Below, one piece after another: positions 1 through 40,452 of a stretch of 64,000 bases of DNA. The DNA lies in assembly GCF_949628215.1 (NCBI RefSeq), contig NC_134276.1:32118226-32182225 (forward strand), given 5' to 3'. The notes under the pieces are model-generated. The model saw only the letters and a list, made by a program, of their open reading frames with translations, did not search any database and had not been told where the DNA came from. Position 1 is the first letter of the stretch, and the number at the start of each line of letters is the position of its first letter. This DNA comes from Phalacrocorax aristotelis. Its lineage: Eukaryota; Chordata; Aves; Suliformes; Phalacrocoracidae. The position numbers were made by a program, and so were the translations under genes.

Positions 1-3000
1 ACGTGAGACTGCTGCTTCCCCTGGCCAACCACCCCCAGTTAATAAACTGGGCATGACATCATATGACATGGAATATCCCTTTGTCCTGTTTGGATCAGAC
101 CTCTTGGCTGTGCCCTCTCCTCTCCCAGCTTCTCATGCACCCGGCAGAGCATGGGAAGCTGGAAAAGTCCTTGACTAGTACAAGAACTACCCAGCAACAA
201 CTAAAACATCAGTGTGTTATCAACATTGTTTTCAAACTAAGTCCAAAACAGAGCAGTATACCAGCTACAGTGAAGAAAATTAACTCTATCCCAGCTGAAA
301 CCATGACAGGCAGGTAACTGGAACAGACCAGCAGCTAACTGGGATTTATTTGTGTGCAAGAGAGTGATCTATGCATTAGTTCAGTGACCCTGCATGTACC
401 ACAGAAAGCTGCAGTGTCTTGTGTTGTATTAACAGACATTATAAAAACTTGCGGTTGGAAGAAAGGCAATAACTTTTACTGCCCAACACTTTAATGCTCT
501 TAATGGTAATGACCGTTCCCTCATTCCGGCCTCTCATCAACAGCTCTCAAGGAAGTACCATTACGAAGGTGTATTCCAGTACAAGAGACATCAGGCTCAG
601 TTCATTTAAAAGAGGTATTTCAATAAAGCTTATCTAACATTCAGACTAGAGGTGCCCTCAGGGATTCCCATGCCTGCCCCACATGGCTCTGATGCTCAGC
701 TGAAGCCCATGTTTGTGTGATACCTGTATGTAAGATATGGAGATGCCCAGTGAGTGTGGGTTTTCCTAAAAGAGTATAACATAAGAAGTCAGTCTTTTAT
801 TGGACTCCACAATACAGCAGTGCTCAGCCATACATTAGAGTGTGGGAGGGTATAAATTACACTACATAAAGTGATTGGGTTCTTCACTTATACTCCAACT
901 TATAGTACTTGCATCCCTGGTGGAAATTGATAGAAAACTTGATATTTGGATCCTTGGTGGACTGAAAAATGAGTAGGAAGAAAATTAAAGCCAAAATGTT
1001 TACAGAGATGTCAAATGTCACTGGAAAAATATTTTAGCTTTCAGTAGTATTCCACTTGTTTCCTTAAGTGATTCAGTGCTTTAAATAAACAGTTTTGATT
1101 GCCTTAAGTGTTCTAAATAAAAACATTTGGATTCCAGTGATATTCAGGAACTACAGCACAGATAAAGCAGTGTTTATTAAGCCAGGTAAATAATAACAGC
1201 TTCTTTTACAAACCAAGTTGTAAGTTTTTGTGATCTCCTCGGGACCTACATAGCAGAGTTTTATGGGTTCTGTAGAGGGTACCTGTTCACAAACTGAGTC
1301 TGAAAAAGAAGGTGGGAACTAGTTACATCACTAAGCCAAAAGGATGCTACATTTCCTCTGGAACACCTTAAATTATAGTAAAATTATTCTGCAAGAAATA
1401 CAGCATTTAAAACATTGGAAGTAAGCAACAAAGTCTCAGCACAGTCAGCTGAGTTGAGTCAACTAGTAGACAGTGCTGGATCTAGATGTAGAAAACTGTT
1501 TACATACCTGGCATTAACACAGTTATTTTATTTTGCAGCTCTGTCTCAGCTGTCACTGTTTTAAGAACCAGCTGCTATGAAGACACAATTTGTAGCTTGT
1601 GTGTAGCTATGTGAATCACCATCTTACATGAAATGATTAAGGGATGGGATCCAGCACAGCAGCCCAGTGAACGAGTGCCCCTAAATTTACTGACACAGAA
1701 TCAGTGGAAGCTTTTCCATTGACTCTCAGTGGAGAAACTCAATGCCTTTCCATCAACGCAATTGTTTTTCTATGCACCTACAATTTAGGTAGATATCTAT
1801 CTTAAACAGGCAGACTGGACCCTAGTCTATAATGCTAACCCTGTTGACAAGCCACAGTCACATATCATAACTGATATTTAAGGACCCAATCAGCCAGCAT
1901 ATCTCTGTCGGCACCTTCTTGCCAATCCACATTGCCCAAACAACTTGACATAATGCTGGACTATGTTTGCAAAAAGAAAACAACTTTGCCTAGTTTCACA
2001 CAAAATTAGACCTGTTGGGGACTGTCCTTTACAGAACTCTTGCATGCATCCATTAAAGCTGTTCTAATCAGTCAAATATAATTAAACAAATCCTGATAGC
2101 AAAAATCTTACATTTACCAAGGAGGAATAACTGCTTATTTCTAGAAATATATTCCACTTCCAATAACAGACATTCATACTGATGCTAATTCATGTGCTGC
2201 ATAATGTTTTCCACTTTGATGGTTATAAATTACATACTGTAACTTAACAAGTTGGAAAATGTGCTATCCCAGGAATAAAAGAGGGAAAACATAACAGCAG
2301 TCACCTGCCAGTTTTAATAGAGAACTGTAACAAATAGCAGCTATATCTATTTTTTTAAGAGCCCCACTTCAGGGCTGCAGCTGTTTAGTTCTTCCATATT
2401 TAAGGAGCAAGAATGGTATGCAAAGAAAAAATACTTGTAATCTTAACTCTTGCTGGTCTAGCAGGTCCCCACCTATTTCACAGGTCTCTGGTACCATCTG
2501 CCATATGCTGGTGAGCCCATGAGCTTCTGGGGAGATGGGAAGTGCAGACGTATTTGGGTTACTCTCTGCCACCACATAACGCTGCTAAGCCAGCAGAGGT
2601 GACCCACCTCTTTGGATTCAATATCGATCTTTTTTTTAAAATGCTTCTCCATCCATCAGTGTCCAAGTAGAAGTGTAGCAAGGTCCTCACGGATTCGGCT
2701 TACTCTTGCTTTTCTGCTCCTGTGCTACTAGAGAAACAAAGAAAAAAGAGGCCCAGAGAAATACTGACAAATCCGTGCCTGGAACACAAAAAATTGAAAC
2801 AACTTTCGTCTTCCTTTTGCAGTATTGTACTGACCTTGAGCAGGAAAAAAGCCTAATTTGAATAAAGCTGGACCTAAAATTACAAGTAAGCATCAGCAGT
2901 GAATACAAGAAAAAAAATTAAAACTTTGTAATCTTTTACAAAGCGATGGCATTTATTGGAGGAGGGGAAAGGAAGGAAGGATGAAGCGCACCTACCTTCT

Positions 3001-5261
3001 CCTGCGGTGTCTATCTCCCGATAAGGATAAAGCAGCTTTTTACAGACAGGCCTACAGATGATGCTGGCTTGGCAGAAAGTTCCCACAATGCCACCTTTGC
3101 AATATGGTGTATGGTTTTGATTACCCCATTAAAAAGACGTTATTTCACTAGACAATAGCTGTGGTCATACAGGCTTTGGATGATGACCAATGTTAATTGT
3201 GGGCAGCAAGAGAGACAGTGCATCTTTAAGCTGTAGACTGAAGCAAATCAAGTGCCAAATGCTCACTACTGCTTGGCATTTTAAATTGAGGAAGAAATTA
3301 GAGGAAGAGATTCTGCTACTAATGCTGGAATATAGAGCTTTATGTCATGGGATTTGCACTGATGTGTGTCTGGGTGAAATAAAATTCATTCTAACATGTG
3401 GTTAGAAAGCAGAACACCCTACAAATCACCAGGAATACTGCACGTCTTTTCAAAACTCATGAAAGACTGAGACAATCTGGCTTTTAAAAGTAAGGGATAA
3501 ACCACAACATCACCTAGGACTGAACAGAGACTGAAACTAGCATTTTTGTGTGGGATAGACATGAAAGTTTAGAGAGTTTCAGTTACTTTTATATACATAT
3601 ATATGATACATATTTGCTTATTGCAGATTGCTCAGTATATATTACACTTAGAAATTATAGTTAAACTGAGTGATTCCAGCTGCCGCTTCAGCCTCAATTC
3701 AGTTCTCATTCAAAAGCAGTCCAGACCAAATCAATACAGACAGCCAGTTTCACAGCAGAGACCCCCACACCAACACACCACTTACTCCCCACAGGTTTTC
3801 AGACATCAGGACCTGCGGCCCATGGGAGGACACAGGGTGCTGGTGCCACAAGACCCAGCTTGCTCAGGATCATCACCCGTGGACATCAAGGGTGAGGGAC
3901 ACTGCTCCTGCATGGATTTCGGAAAGATCTTGTCAGCCTGTTCTCACCTCTCTGCAACGGCATGGGTCGAGAAGGGTGAGAGATTCAGAATGAGCTCGAC
4001 TGCAGAGCGTGCGTCGAAAAGAGAGCAGCGCTGTTTAGTTATTTGTTCTGGTTTGTAATAACTAGGCTCTGATTCGTGTCCCAAGGCGCCACAGTATTAA
4101 CTGCTCCAGCAGCCCCTGATAAATGTAAACAGAGATACCAAATAGTAGTAGTCTTGACCACAACACAAATTATTCACATTCCACTTGCCTCACTTTTAGA
4201 TGTCAGAGTGAATGATTAACCTCTGCAGTTTATACATTCACTGATTACACAATCCACTCAAAACATCAAGGATGGCAATGGCAAACTCAGAAACTGGGGA
4301 TTTTCATACCTGAAATAATCCTGAGAATGCTATGTTTAATTTATGTAAGCTACGCTTTTACTTTTCCTCTCTCAGATCAAATTGTTGAAAAGCAGCATTT
4401 CTAGGAAGCAGTTATATGCACTATGCCAAGGACAAAAACCCTGCCCAAGAGGACGGGTTAGTGTCCTACGACATTTCCAAGCTGAGCTAGGGAACAGAGG
4501 AGGGGCTTTCATGACTCTGTTACGTTGGTGCCTTCCAGAAATTAGAAAGCAATATGTAGACTGTTCCAGTGCCAGCTGTGTTTCCAAAGAATGCTTTATG
4601 TCTAATGCAGACCACATTATTGCCATTTTAAGCTAAGATTTCACTTAATTTACATAGACTGAGACAGACTGCTGCTGTCTCTGTTCTTAGTGCAGACATT
4701 CTGCCTGGGATTGCAGGTCACAGCATGTGAAGTTCTGCCGCTATCAGACCGCAAGCTTGTTCGTTTAAAAATGGAAGACCATGGGGCCTACAGTTTTCCA
4801 GAGCTATTCACCTTTAGGAAAAGCAATGACCAAGACTGGCTTTAGACATGACAATATCTCACTGCTCTTCCAAGGCAGAGTGCGTGATCAGTTCTGCCAG
4901 GAGAAGAGACCACATGTAGAAGCCCTGGTACACTCCTTTCACTGGGTTCAGGCCAGGAAGGTTGGATACTTTTTTGTTGCTTGATGCCTGTAAGGATAGT
5001 ATATGGAAGGGAAGACATTTTCAGGTTCTTTCTTTGTTAAAGTCAAATAAAACCCCCTGAGATAAACAATTATACTTGTGCTCAGTAGCACATCCAACAT
5101 ACTTTGCTAGAAGACATCGTAAGATCATGGTTTTGTTTCTGACATACTGGGCCACACGGAAGTGGTTTCTGACTCATCCAGATTTCATGTGCAAATCTAA
5201 AAAAGGCATTTCATCTACCTGTGTCTCAGCTTCACATATATCAAATAGTTTTTGGGGACGG

Positions 5262-5282
5262 ACACACACACACACACACACA
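5262..5282. repeat. (CA)n microsatellite
   Basis: A perfect run of about ten AC dinucleotides. It is an ordinary short tandem repeat in the HTR2A upstream flank. Confidence 0.9.
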
Positions 5283-7572
5283 GAGAGTAGTGCTCAGAGG
5301 GCACTCGGACCTTATGGTGATGTGTCTACAGCTAGACCAAAGGAAATGGTTCAGTGCCTATCTGAAGCACTTATAACTGCACCTGCAAAAGTCTTAGTCA
5401 AGGCAACATTCAGCCTGTTTGCAACTACCTTCCATGTTCCTGATGTCCAGAGTAGAGACACAGCCTTAAATGAGTCATTGGAACAGAGGAAGAATGAAGT
5501 GTCTGAGTGAAAGTTATGCCACCGCAGTGAAGGGGAGATAAAGCTGCTCTGTAAGGAACAGGAAGGCCCTTTAGGCATCCACTTCAGGTCTACAGGGAGC
5601 TGCAGATGCAAAATCAGGATTCACAGGCCTTTTACACACAGCCTATTTCTTAGCGTATTCATTCAGAAAAGTAGAAGTCCAGGTCCAAAACCTTCATCTC
5701 ATCCTTGGAGAGGGAGAAAGGTGCACATCTCTGCTTGGTGAAACTGGGCTTTGCTGGCAGCTACAGCCTCTGACCCACAGTTTGGGTATTCACCTGCAAA
5801 AAAGTACCTCCCACCCATGACTGTTACACTAAAGAGTCGTCAGAGCCTGGAGGGAGCCATCTAAGAAAGTAACGGGACACCTGGGTTCCTCACAAAGGAT
5901 TATATGTGGCCGTACCAAGGGGTTGTGTCCACTGTTTTGCACAGTAGCTATGTTCAAAAGAAGTGTAGCACAACCTCTGCAGCAGACCTGCACTCTCACG
6001 TTGAGGGCATCTTCACGGGGGCAGCCGCCAAACCCTCTGGAACATGGATGCCAAATTCACTTGGTGATCACAGTAACCCGGTTTGTTATCGTGTTAAAGA
6101 AGAGAGGAAAAGGGTCTGTTCTGGCTTTTGGACAGGACTGCCAGGGTGGAGATATTTTTTGCTAAATTCAGCATTATCAGCCTTTTTTGCCAGCTTGTGT
6201 TGCCTGACAGTCGGTCTTCTGGCCTCACCTACGGGACTGAGAAACTTAAGTGCTGGGATGACTCATTTCCTACTCCCAAGCGGGCATCAGTGGGAGCTAG
6301 TGCCTGGGTGCTCTGTCCTGCTGTGACAGCTGCTGGTGTGGGCTCAGCTGGGAGCAAAACCAGCCCCAAAGGAACTTTACTGTCAAAGGCTTTCTGTAAC
6401 ATCTCCTCAGAGATTCAGACGGGCTTTGGCGGGTGCTCTGAAACTCACTTTGATAAGCTTTGTCCCCTGAAGAGTTTAGCACCTGCCAGCTGAGCTGTGG
6501 TAACTCGCCATGTGTTTGCAGCCCCCCAGGATCCGCAGTGGAGTTAGCAGTGCTGCGTGTAGAGCTCAGCTATTGGAGCACACTGCAGCTCCCGTGCACG
6601 CCGGGACCCACTGGTGCCTGGTGATGCTCACACCTCTCTGAGCTCTCACTCCAAACTGCCTGAGCCTGCCTGCACAAAGCCATTGCCCTCTACCTGAGGG
6701 AAATCTGCAATATATTTCAGGATGGGCAGGGGAGCAGCGGACCCCCTCAGCTATAAGTCTCAGTGAATTTTGGAGTAGGTTTTGTGTTACGTTGAAAATT
6801 GAGGAGCTGGCTACTTCTTATTCATGTTCTGGCAGCAGAGGTACAAGGCAGAAACAGTGGAAGGCAGTTTTGTTTTCCCCTCTGCTGCATACCATTTTGC
6901 CTTACTGAACTGCTTTGCTGGGGACACTTCCTTGGGACAGGCTGCTGGGATTAATTGTTACACCCACCTCCTGACAAAGGAGCGTGACATCAGAGTGACT
7001 TCAATTTTTTATAAATATCTATTGCAAATTTGATTAACATGTCAGCACAGACCCAGAGTTAAAACTGAAAGGGACTGAATATTACTCCTTCCTTCTAAGG
7101 GTGTCATAATTTCCCCTCTATATGGAAAAAGCTTCACACTTACATTTTTCACTAGTGTCTACCATCAGAAGCCTTAGATTTTGTCTCTTCTAAGCCTGTA
7201 TCCTGTAAAACACTGGAATTGCATGCAGCTGTGTTTGCAAGCCACCCTCTGCAAATGGAAAGCGTGCATTGAAAAAGCACCCAAGCAGAGGACCTCCAAA
7301 ATACACACTGCAAAAACTGCTAGTTTACCAGAAAGACCCTCTCTGGTCTGCCCTCCCCTGCCTTCCTCTGCTGTTGCTACCTTGCAGTTTATGACATCCA
7401 GATAGTGGGAGGTCTGACAAACCGAACAAGGCAGCAAGCAAGAAATTCCATTCCTGTTGAAATCAGTAATTCCTCCGTGCAGGCTGCTTTTTCGTGTGTG
7501 TGTGTGCTCTTCCTTTTGTGTCACTTCAAGAAGGGCTCTGATATTATTACTATTTTAAATATAGCTTGCCCT

Positions 7573-7581
7573 GGGGCGGGG
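7573..7581 (+). promoter_or_regulatory. GC box (Sp1-type) candidate upstream of HTR2A
   Basis: The sequence reads GGGGCGGGG in an otherwise AT-rich flank, about 1 kb upstream of the HTR2A start codon. Sp1-type boxes are common in TATA-less promoters. Its closeness to the candidate untranslated exon ending at 7825 makes a promoter role possible, but a single 9-bp match is weak evidence. Confidence 0.25.
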
Positions 7582-7825
7582 AAATGCACAAGGAAAGAGT
7601 CAGCAAGCAGCCTATCTCTCAGAAGAAGAGAGCAAGCCTCGCAGCACAGGAACGGTCTTCACTCAAGTGTGCAGTTTAGAAGTCAAAAAACTATTCCGAA
7701 TACCACCATTTTGGAGGAGGCTGAAGAAAAAGGACATGAAACTGGCTAAACACAGTGAAGAATATTGTAAATCAGGGTACAAAGTGCACCTAATTGCTGT
7801 TTGAGCGTGGGCTCTGAGGTACAAT
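7582..7825 (+). other. HTR2A: Candidate HTR2A 5' untranslated exon (start undefined)
   Basis: A consensus donor, GTAAGT, sits at 7826-7831. Two pyrimidine-rich acceptors follow, ending in CAG at 7858-7860 and 8311-8313, before the coding exon. This would fit a short 5'UTR intron upstream of the ATG at 8554. The left end given here is arbitrary, placed after the GC box. This is inference only: splice-site-like sequences occur by chance and no transcript evidence is available. Confidence 0.2.
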
Positions 7826-8553
7826 GTAAGTCTTCCTTAAATTGTATTTTTTTATCACAGTATCTAGTTGTTTAATTTCCATTCTGAAGCCAGGCTGGGC
7901 CAGAAGGTACAATTAGCTATAAAAATCAGCATGGAGCAGAATGTGTAATCTCTGATATGAGGCTGAAAATAATACTGAAATACAAGAGAAGTCAGAGACT
8001 ATCAGCCATATTATGGAAGATGAACTATAAATAAGAGCATATCTAATTATTTCAAGAGAAAGATGCTGGATGGAATTTTTAATCAACTTTCTTAATAGGG
8101 AAGTGAGAGCTCTGCTGTTTTGTATGGCAAGCTATTTTAATACTGCTGTGTTTAAAATTGTGTGATTATAGTTACCAATAGCAATAAGATATAGCTCTAG
8201 TGGGGAGTCCTAGTGGTTGCAAAAGTTTTTTCCTCTTTTATTTCTCAAGCGTTTTTGCTCTCTGAAGCCTCAACTCCACATTCTCTATCCTACAGTTTGG
8301 TTTTGCTTTTCAGCTGGATTTTCAATGTATGCCTACACTGGACTTCCTATGGAACTGAAAACAAAATGTTTCAGCATTCGGAGTAATTCTGGTATGATAT
8401 TCTACATCACGCTGGTGGAAAAAATACAGTCGATAAAGGATTGTGCTCCCTCAACTTCTGGCATGGACAGCTGAGGAATATAAAGCCTGATGGTGACAAA
8501 GGGTGATAACTCCCTATTTTTCACTACTTATCTCACCGGTTTTGGACTTAGCA

Positions 8554-35728
<27,175 letters not shown>

Positions 35729-36066
35729 CAGTCAGCAGCTGCCATGACAACCGCCGTGTGTACGCTGAAAATTTCACCTGGCTGTGAGAAGCTCTGATAG
35801 CTTAGCAAAATCAGCCCTGTTCAAGAGACCTTCCAATAACATCACATACTCCTCATATTAACCTGTGGATGAAAAGCAGGGTTGAAATAGTATCAAATGT
35901 GCAATTTTTTTTCATACAATACCTTGGCTGTTTTAAGCACAGGCTTTATTAAACTTATTTTTTTAATATTCTAAAGGATATATTTCTTAAAGGAAAAAAA
36001 AAAAAGCAATTTCTGGTATTACAACATGGGCTGTGAAGAAACCTACGCATTTCTTTTCTTTTTGCA

Positions 36067-36072
36067 AATAAA
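36067..36072 (+). other. HTR2A: Candidate polyadenylation signal AATAAA
   Basis: The first canonical hexamer downstream of the HTR2A stop codon (339 nt after it), followed by T- and TG-containing sequence. Its use is unproven. Confidence 0.45.
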
Positions 36073-36177
36073 AGCTAAGCTGTCCTTTGATGTCCTCGCA
36101 GAGTAGGCTCCAGCTAGTTTGTCTTGCTACAATGGTATTTTGTTATCATTATCTGAATGAGCACTTTACAGAATTTT

Positions 36178-36183
36178 AATAAA
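36178..36183 (+). other. HTR2A: Second candidate polyadenylation signal AATAAA
   Basis: A canonical hexamer 450 nt after the HTR2A stop codon in very AT-rich sequence. It could give a slightly longer transcript end than the first signal. Confidence 0.4.
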
Positions 36184-39100
36184 ATAATGGTTAATTTGCT
36201 GATATATATTTAAAATAGATTTTAAAGTATTAAAGCAAAACCTATAAAACCTGTATAGATTAACTATATGACATTTTGGTAACAGTGTTTTTATGGCTAT
36301 TTTTTTTCTTCTGAGTGACCACCTGAAATTTTACTGGGCTTTTCTGCCATTTGTTCTATAATTCAAATTAGCAATCTTCAAAGGTAAATTATACTTGAAT
36401 GATCCTTTGTTTCCACCACCATTCGTAATCTTTATTTCATGTCTTGTACTTTATTTCCATTCAAAAACTTTCATCTGTTCAGCTTAAAACTTGAAAGTAA
36501 TTTTTTCAAAAGTAATTACTGGGCTTGATTCCCTGCTCCTTCCAGCTGTTTTTGAAAGGAAAGTGAAGTGAGAGAAGAGTGGAAAATCAGGCACAACATT
36601 GCTAAATAATTTCAGGAATGATTCTAACATCCACGCCCCTTTTCAATTCCAACAGAGTCTGATTTAAATAATGTCAGTGGAAGTTTTGCATGAGTAAAGC
36701 CTTCAGTAAAAAGTTGCAGCAGATCCTCTCTCATCGTTTCTCTTTGGTTAAAATGTCTGTTGTGAAGATGTCCTCCTGGTTTTGTTTTAGGGCTGGTAAA
36801 GCCAGAATTATTAGAAAACTGTTAGTTGCTCAAAATTGTTTTCCCTGATTTTGCTGTTGTGATAGATTGCTCAGGAATGGTAGGTAGCTTGCACTATTAG
36901 GACTCAGCCTTAATGAAATATGTGTGGGCAAATGGGGCCCACTTGAAAAATAACAGGATTTATAAGTGGCACTGTATTTCACCTGCATAACTCCAAGGGC
37001 AGAATACATTACATAAAGGACATCAAATACATTGCTTGACAGAAATGCCTAGTCATGAAACTGTTTCCTTTCAGGCATCATAGACAATTCCACTGCAGCC
37101 AGTGGGACTCTGCTGGAGAGCAGAAATATAAATGTTACATCCACTTGCAAAACCTAAATCCAAGCATTTGGATTTGTTCCATGAATTTCATAGCCATAAT
37201 AATCAGAAGCAGGATGTATTTCAGCTTCAGATCCTGTCCACTCTGAAAAAACCACAGCCTGTCCAGAAGCCAAATTCCAAGGCCTTCATCAGTCCTTCTC
37301 TTGAAGTTGTTCAGTTTTCACTGTCCAACTAAATTTCCACTATGGCAAAGAAAGAAAGAGACAGGGAGACTCTGATTCTAGCCTACTAGCTGCAGGTCTT
37401 TGGAAGAAGACTTTTAGCTTAAAATACTGACCTGTGGTAGAAGAGGACTTGAAACTTGGCTGGGTATTTAGCCGATTTCCAAGAAACTGCTTTTGTTGTT
37501 CACTTGCCAGTATAATAACTAAATCTGCCAGTTTTATGAGCCATTTCCTCCAATGTGGGATAGGTCAGAACCACTGTGCACAGGTCACACAGGAGCTCTG
37601 CATGCATGTGGTAACACTGACTCACTCCACAGCCCTCAGCCTCCATGCCTGGGTCAAAGTGTTGCACTATAGTCCTGTTGCAGCGATGTCATGCACGTCA
37701 TCCATCAGCTCGTGGCCATTAATAGTTTCTCCCCTGAAATGGGGAATTTAGGATCGCCTGATAAATCCAGTGGTATAAATGCTGTGCTGACCGAGGTGGT
37801 TTATGCAGTCTCTCTGGCTCTAGGTACACTTGATCACTACAATCAAACTGAACAACTTCAGCAGAAGGAAAGCCGAACTCACTGCTCCTGCCTCCCTGTG
37901 CACACCCTGCTCCCACACAGTGCCATGTGAGGGGTGCCACACAGGCACAGAAGGGATTTCAGGAGGAATCTCCTAAATGCAGCTGTGCATGAGAACCACT
38001 GTAGTAGTAGGTGGGAGCAGTGACTTTCCACTGTTTCCTGATTAGTTTGATGTAAATCAGGGGGGTTGAGCTAAGGATAATCGCCAGCTCATATCACACA
38101 GGCCAGCCAAGCAAGGGATGGAGCACTGATGGAGCACAAGTGGTCCAGGACACCTCATGGAACAGGGTATTGAAGTACCTCCTGGTGTCCAGATGTCTCC
38201 ACTCCACAATTGGAGTGATGGTTTTGAGGATTCACCCTTGAGAACGGGCACCCCAGGGAAGAAGTAGGCAGTAAAAAAACCAAAGGTCTTTCATGAGAAG
38301 AGGCCTGAGGCTCAGGATCTGCCACCAAACCAGATTGCCTTCATATGATGGACACTGACACAAGATCAAAGGTCTCTACCCCTGCGTGTGAGGGGAAAGA
38401 AAACACAGATGCTTCCACCAGTGGAGGAACTGCCACGTTTCGTGCAATTTGTGCCCATCTTGATGCAAGTATCTCTGGCATTGCGAGAGAAAGAAGCAGA
38501 CGGGACGGAGAGCTCAGGTCCTGTTGCCCACTTGTGCCAAGGAGCAGAGCCTGCCTGCATACTGTGTGACGTATATGGCACCCTGCACTTCTCCAAAGCT
38601 CAGTTCCTCCCAAAACTCCTGAGGTTGCGGGTCTGCACAGCCTCCTTCGCCAGCTTGCGATTGATAAACTGTTACTGAGCTTTTAACATTCACTGCTTAT
38701 GCCTCTGCTTACTGTCTGCATTTCGCCCACGTGGCAGAGCAAATCAGTCCCCCCCACCCCCCGTTTCTCTTTCATTTCACCTTCTGTTCCTCTTTCACAA
38801 TGTCAAATTGCTCAGGTTGCAAATACTGACGGAGAATGTTTCACTACAAACAGAGAGGGTTTCAATTACTTGCTTGATGTTTCATTAGAAGATGACTCTG
38901 AACAATAATTATTTTCTAGCTTATTAAAATAAAACCTATGTTTTGGACCTAAGACACTTGACGGTATTTCTTTAATTGACAGCTGGAGGTAACAAACCAC
39001 TTATTTTTCCCTTAGAAGCAGGGATATCTGATGCCTGACATTTTAATTCTGCAAGCACTCGGATAGGTGGTTTTATTGAGTGATCAGCAGCTTTTGCCTA

Positions 39101-40438
39101 AGAAGCCTCTCAAAGCCAAGAATGCACAGCAGATAAAGACCAGTATCTTCAGCTCTTTAATGGATATCTTTGACAGTTTAGCAAGGCCTGATTCTGCCAC
39201 CTTGCACCAAAATGTTAATAGATATATGTGTGGTTTGCCTTAGTGAGGATGACAGAGTCAGCGTCTGAATTTGTTCTACCCACCATGCCAGAACTGCGGG
39301 ACGTTGTTCATCAGTAGGTAGCAATTAATAGAGTCATTATACTGCAGAAAGACGACAAAGTTCAGCTGTTCTAAACCCGAATTTATAGCACTGGGCCCAT
39401 GCTTGGGATGAACACTACAGTTTAGTATGACCAGCTTCAGAGCAACACCTCCATCTTGCAAAAAACTGTGAGTGTTTTCATTATGCATCAGACTGGAATG
39501 GAAACTTTTGTAATTTACCAGGCAAAAAAAGAGAAGACATTCACACAGACTAGCTCAGAGGTTAGGGCCTTCCCCCACCTTACAGGAAAAGCATGCTGAA
39601 TAAGTCTGTCATATCTGCATCTAAAAAATCCACTTTGTCTGAAAAAAAATGTTTTCACCAACATTTTTTCAAGTAGATCTACATTTATTACTGTTAAGAC
39701 TGCATCTGAAAAATGTCCAAAGACATGAAGCTCACCATGTATCTCCTAAGCTGGTGTGCATCCTTTATACACTTCAGGGTAAAAAGTCCTATGTATCTAT
39801 CCCATTCAGCCAACCATGCACTGTACTTATGTAATTATTGCCAGACGGTGAGATGCGTTCTATTTTGAATACCTATATGTTTGCTTATGTAAATACATAG
39901 AGAAAAACATTTGCTGTATTTTGTTAATGTTAATTTAAAATGGTGTTCCAATGCTTTATTGTTTTGTCAGATCCCACTGCTGGTAAAGCAGATTAAAATA
40001 TTTAAATGCCATCAGTTGTTTTATAAACTGGAGGTTTGTCTTAACTAGTTATTTTGGTTTGGTTTAATGTCTCCTATACATATTCACAGTACAATGTCTG
40101 CTGAAGGCTAAAGTAATTTTAAATATTTTGCTGGACAAAGAGAAAAAGCATGTTGCAGAATTTAACTGCCTCAGTAAACTGGTCCAAAATGAGCCACTGC
40201 AATCTGTCCTCTTTTTCTAAGGACAGCTGTTCTTCTACTGAAAAGGTATATTCTTTAGAGAAGTACATATAGCTTAAAACATTTCAGTCTCAGGAACAAC
40301 GTACTTGCAGTAGTAATAAGACAGTTAAATTAATTTCACTAAGAAGTAGCACTATAAGATTAAAATTAATAAGCAGCATAAATAAATAGTATTGCACTGT
40401 TGCACGGACATGAAGAACACTCGAGTGACAGAACCGCA

Positions 40439-40452
40439 GTGCCATCTATTGG
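40439..40452 (-). promoter_or_regulatory. CTCF-like motif
   Basis: On the minus strand it reads CCAATAGATGGCAC, matching 13 of 14 positions of the CTCF core CCASYAGRKGGCRS; the mismatch is A for S at the fourth position. It lies between the two genes, where an insulator would be plausible. Single motif matches are often not occupied. Confidence 0.3.

Larger units (their letters stand above)
1..8553. other. 5' flank of HTR2A, no coding sequence recognised
   Basis: This stretch precedes the HTR2A start codon and is generally AT-rich. Short open frames occur on both strands, but none resembles a known protein or shows a convincing exon structure. A 21-nt CA microsatellite and one GC box are the only discrete elements I can support; possible 5'UTR splice sites near 7826 and 8313 are listed separately. 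Promoter and untranslated exons of HTR2A probably lie here or further upstream, but no TATA box or CpG island marks a start site. No CR1 copy is obvious in this segment. Confidence 0.6.
35729..36200 (+). other. HTR2A: HTR2A proximal 3'UTR
   Basis: AT-rich sequence directly after the stop codon, with two canonical polyadenylation hexamers (36067-36072 and 36178-36183). The true 3' end cannot be fixed from sequence. Human HTR2A has a longer 3'UTR, and another AATAAA lies at 38928-38933, so the transcript could extend further. Confidence 0.6.

Noticed and set aside
3603-4058. 151-codon open frame on the + strand
   Set aside because: No recognisable domain, no convincing start context or splice structure, and an overlapping frame of similar length; this is chance level for 64 kb.
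5076-5510. 144-codon open frame on the + strand
   Set aside because: It runs through the CA microsatellite (a His-Thr run) and resembles no protein.
8503-8553. 17-codon in-frame extension upstream of the HTR2A ATG
   Set aside because: The extension begins with GTG and has no ATG; the ATG at 8554 gives MDILC, the conserved mammalian N-terminus, in a good context.
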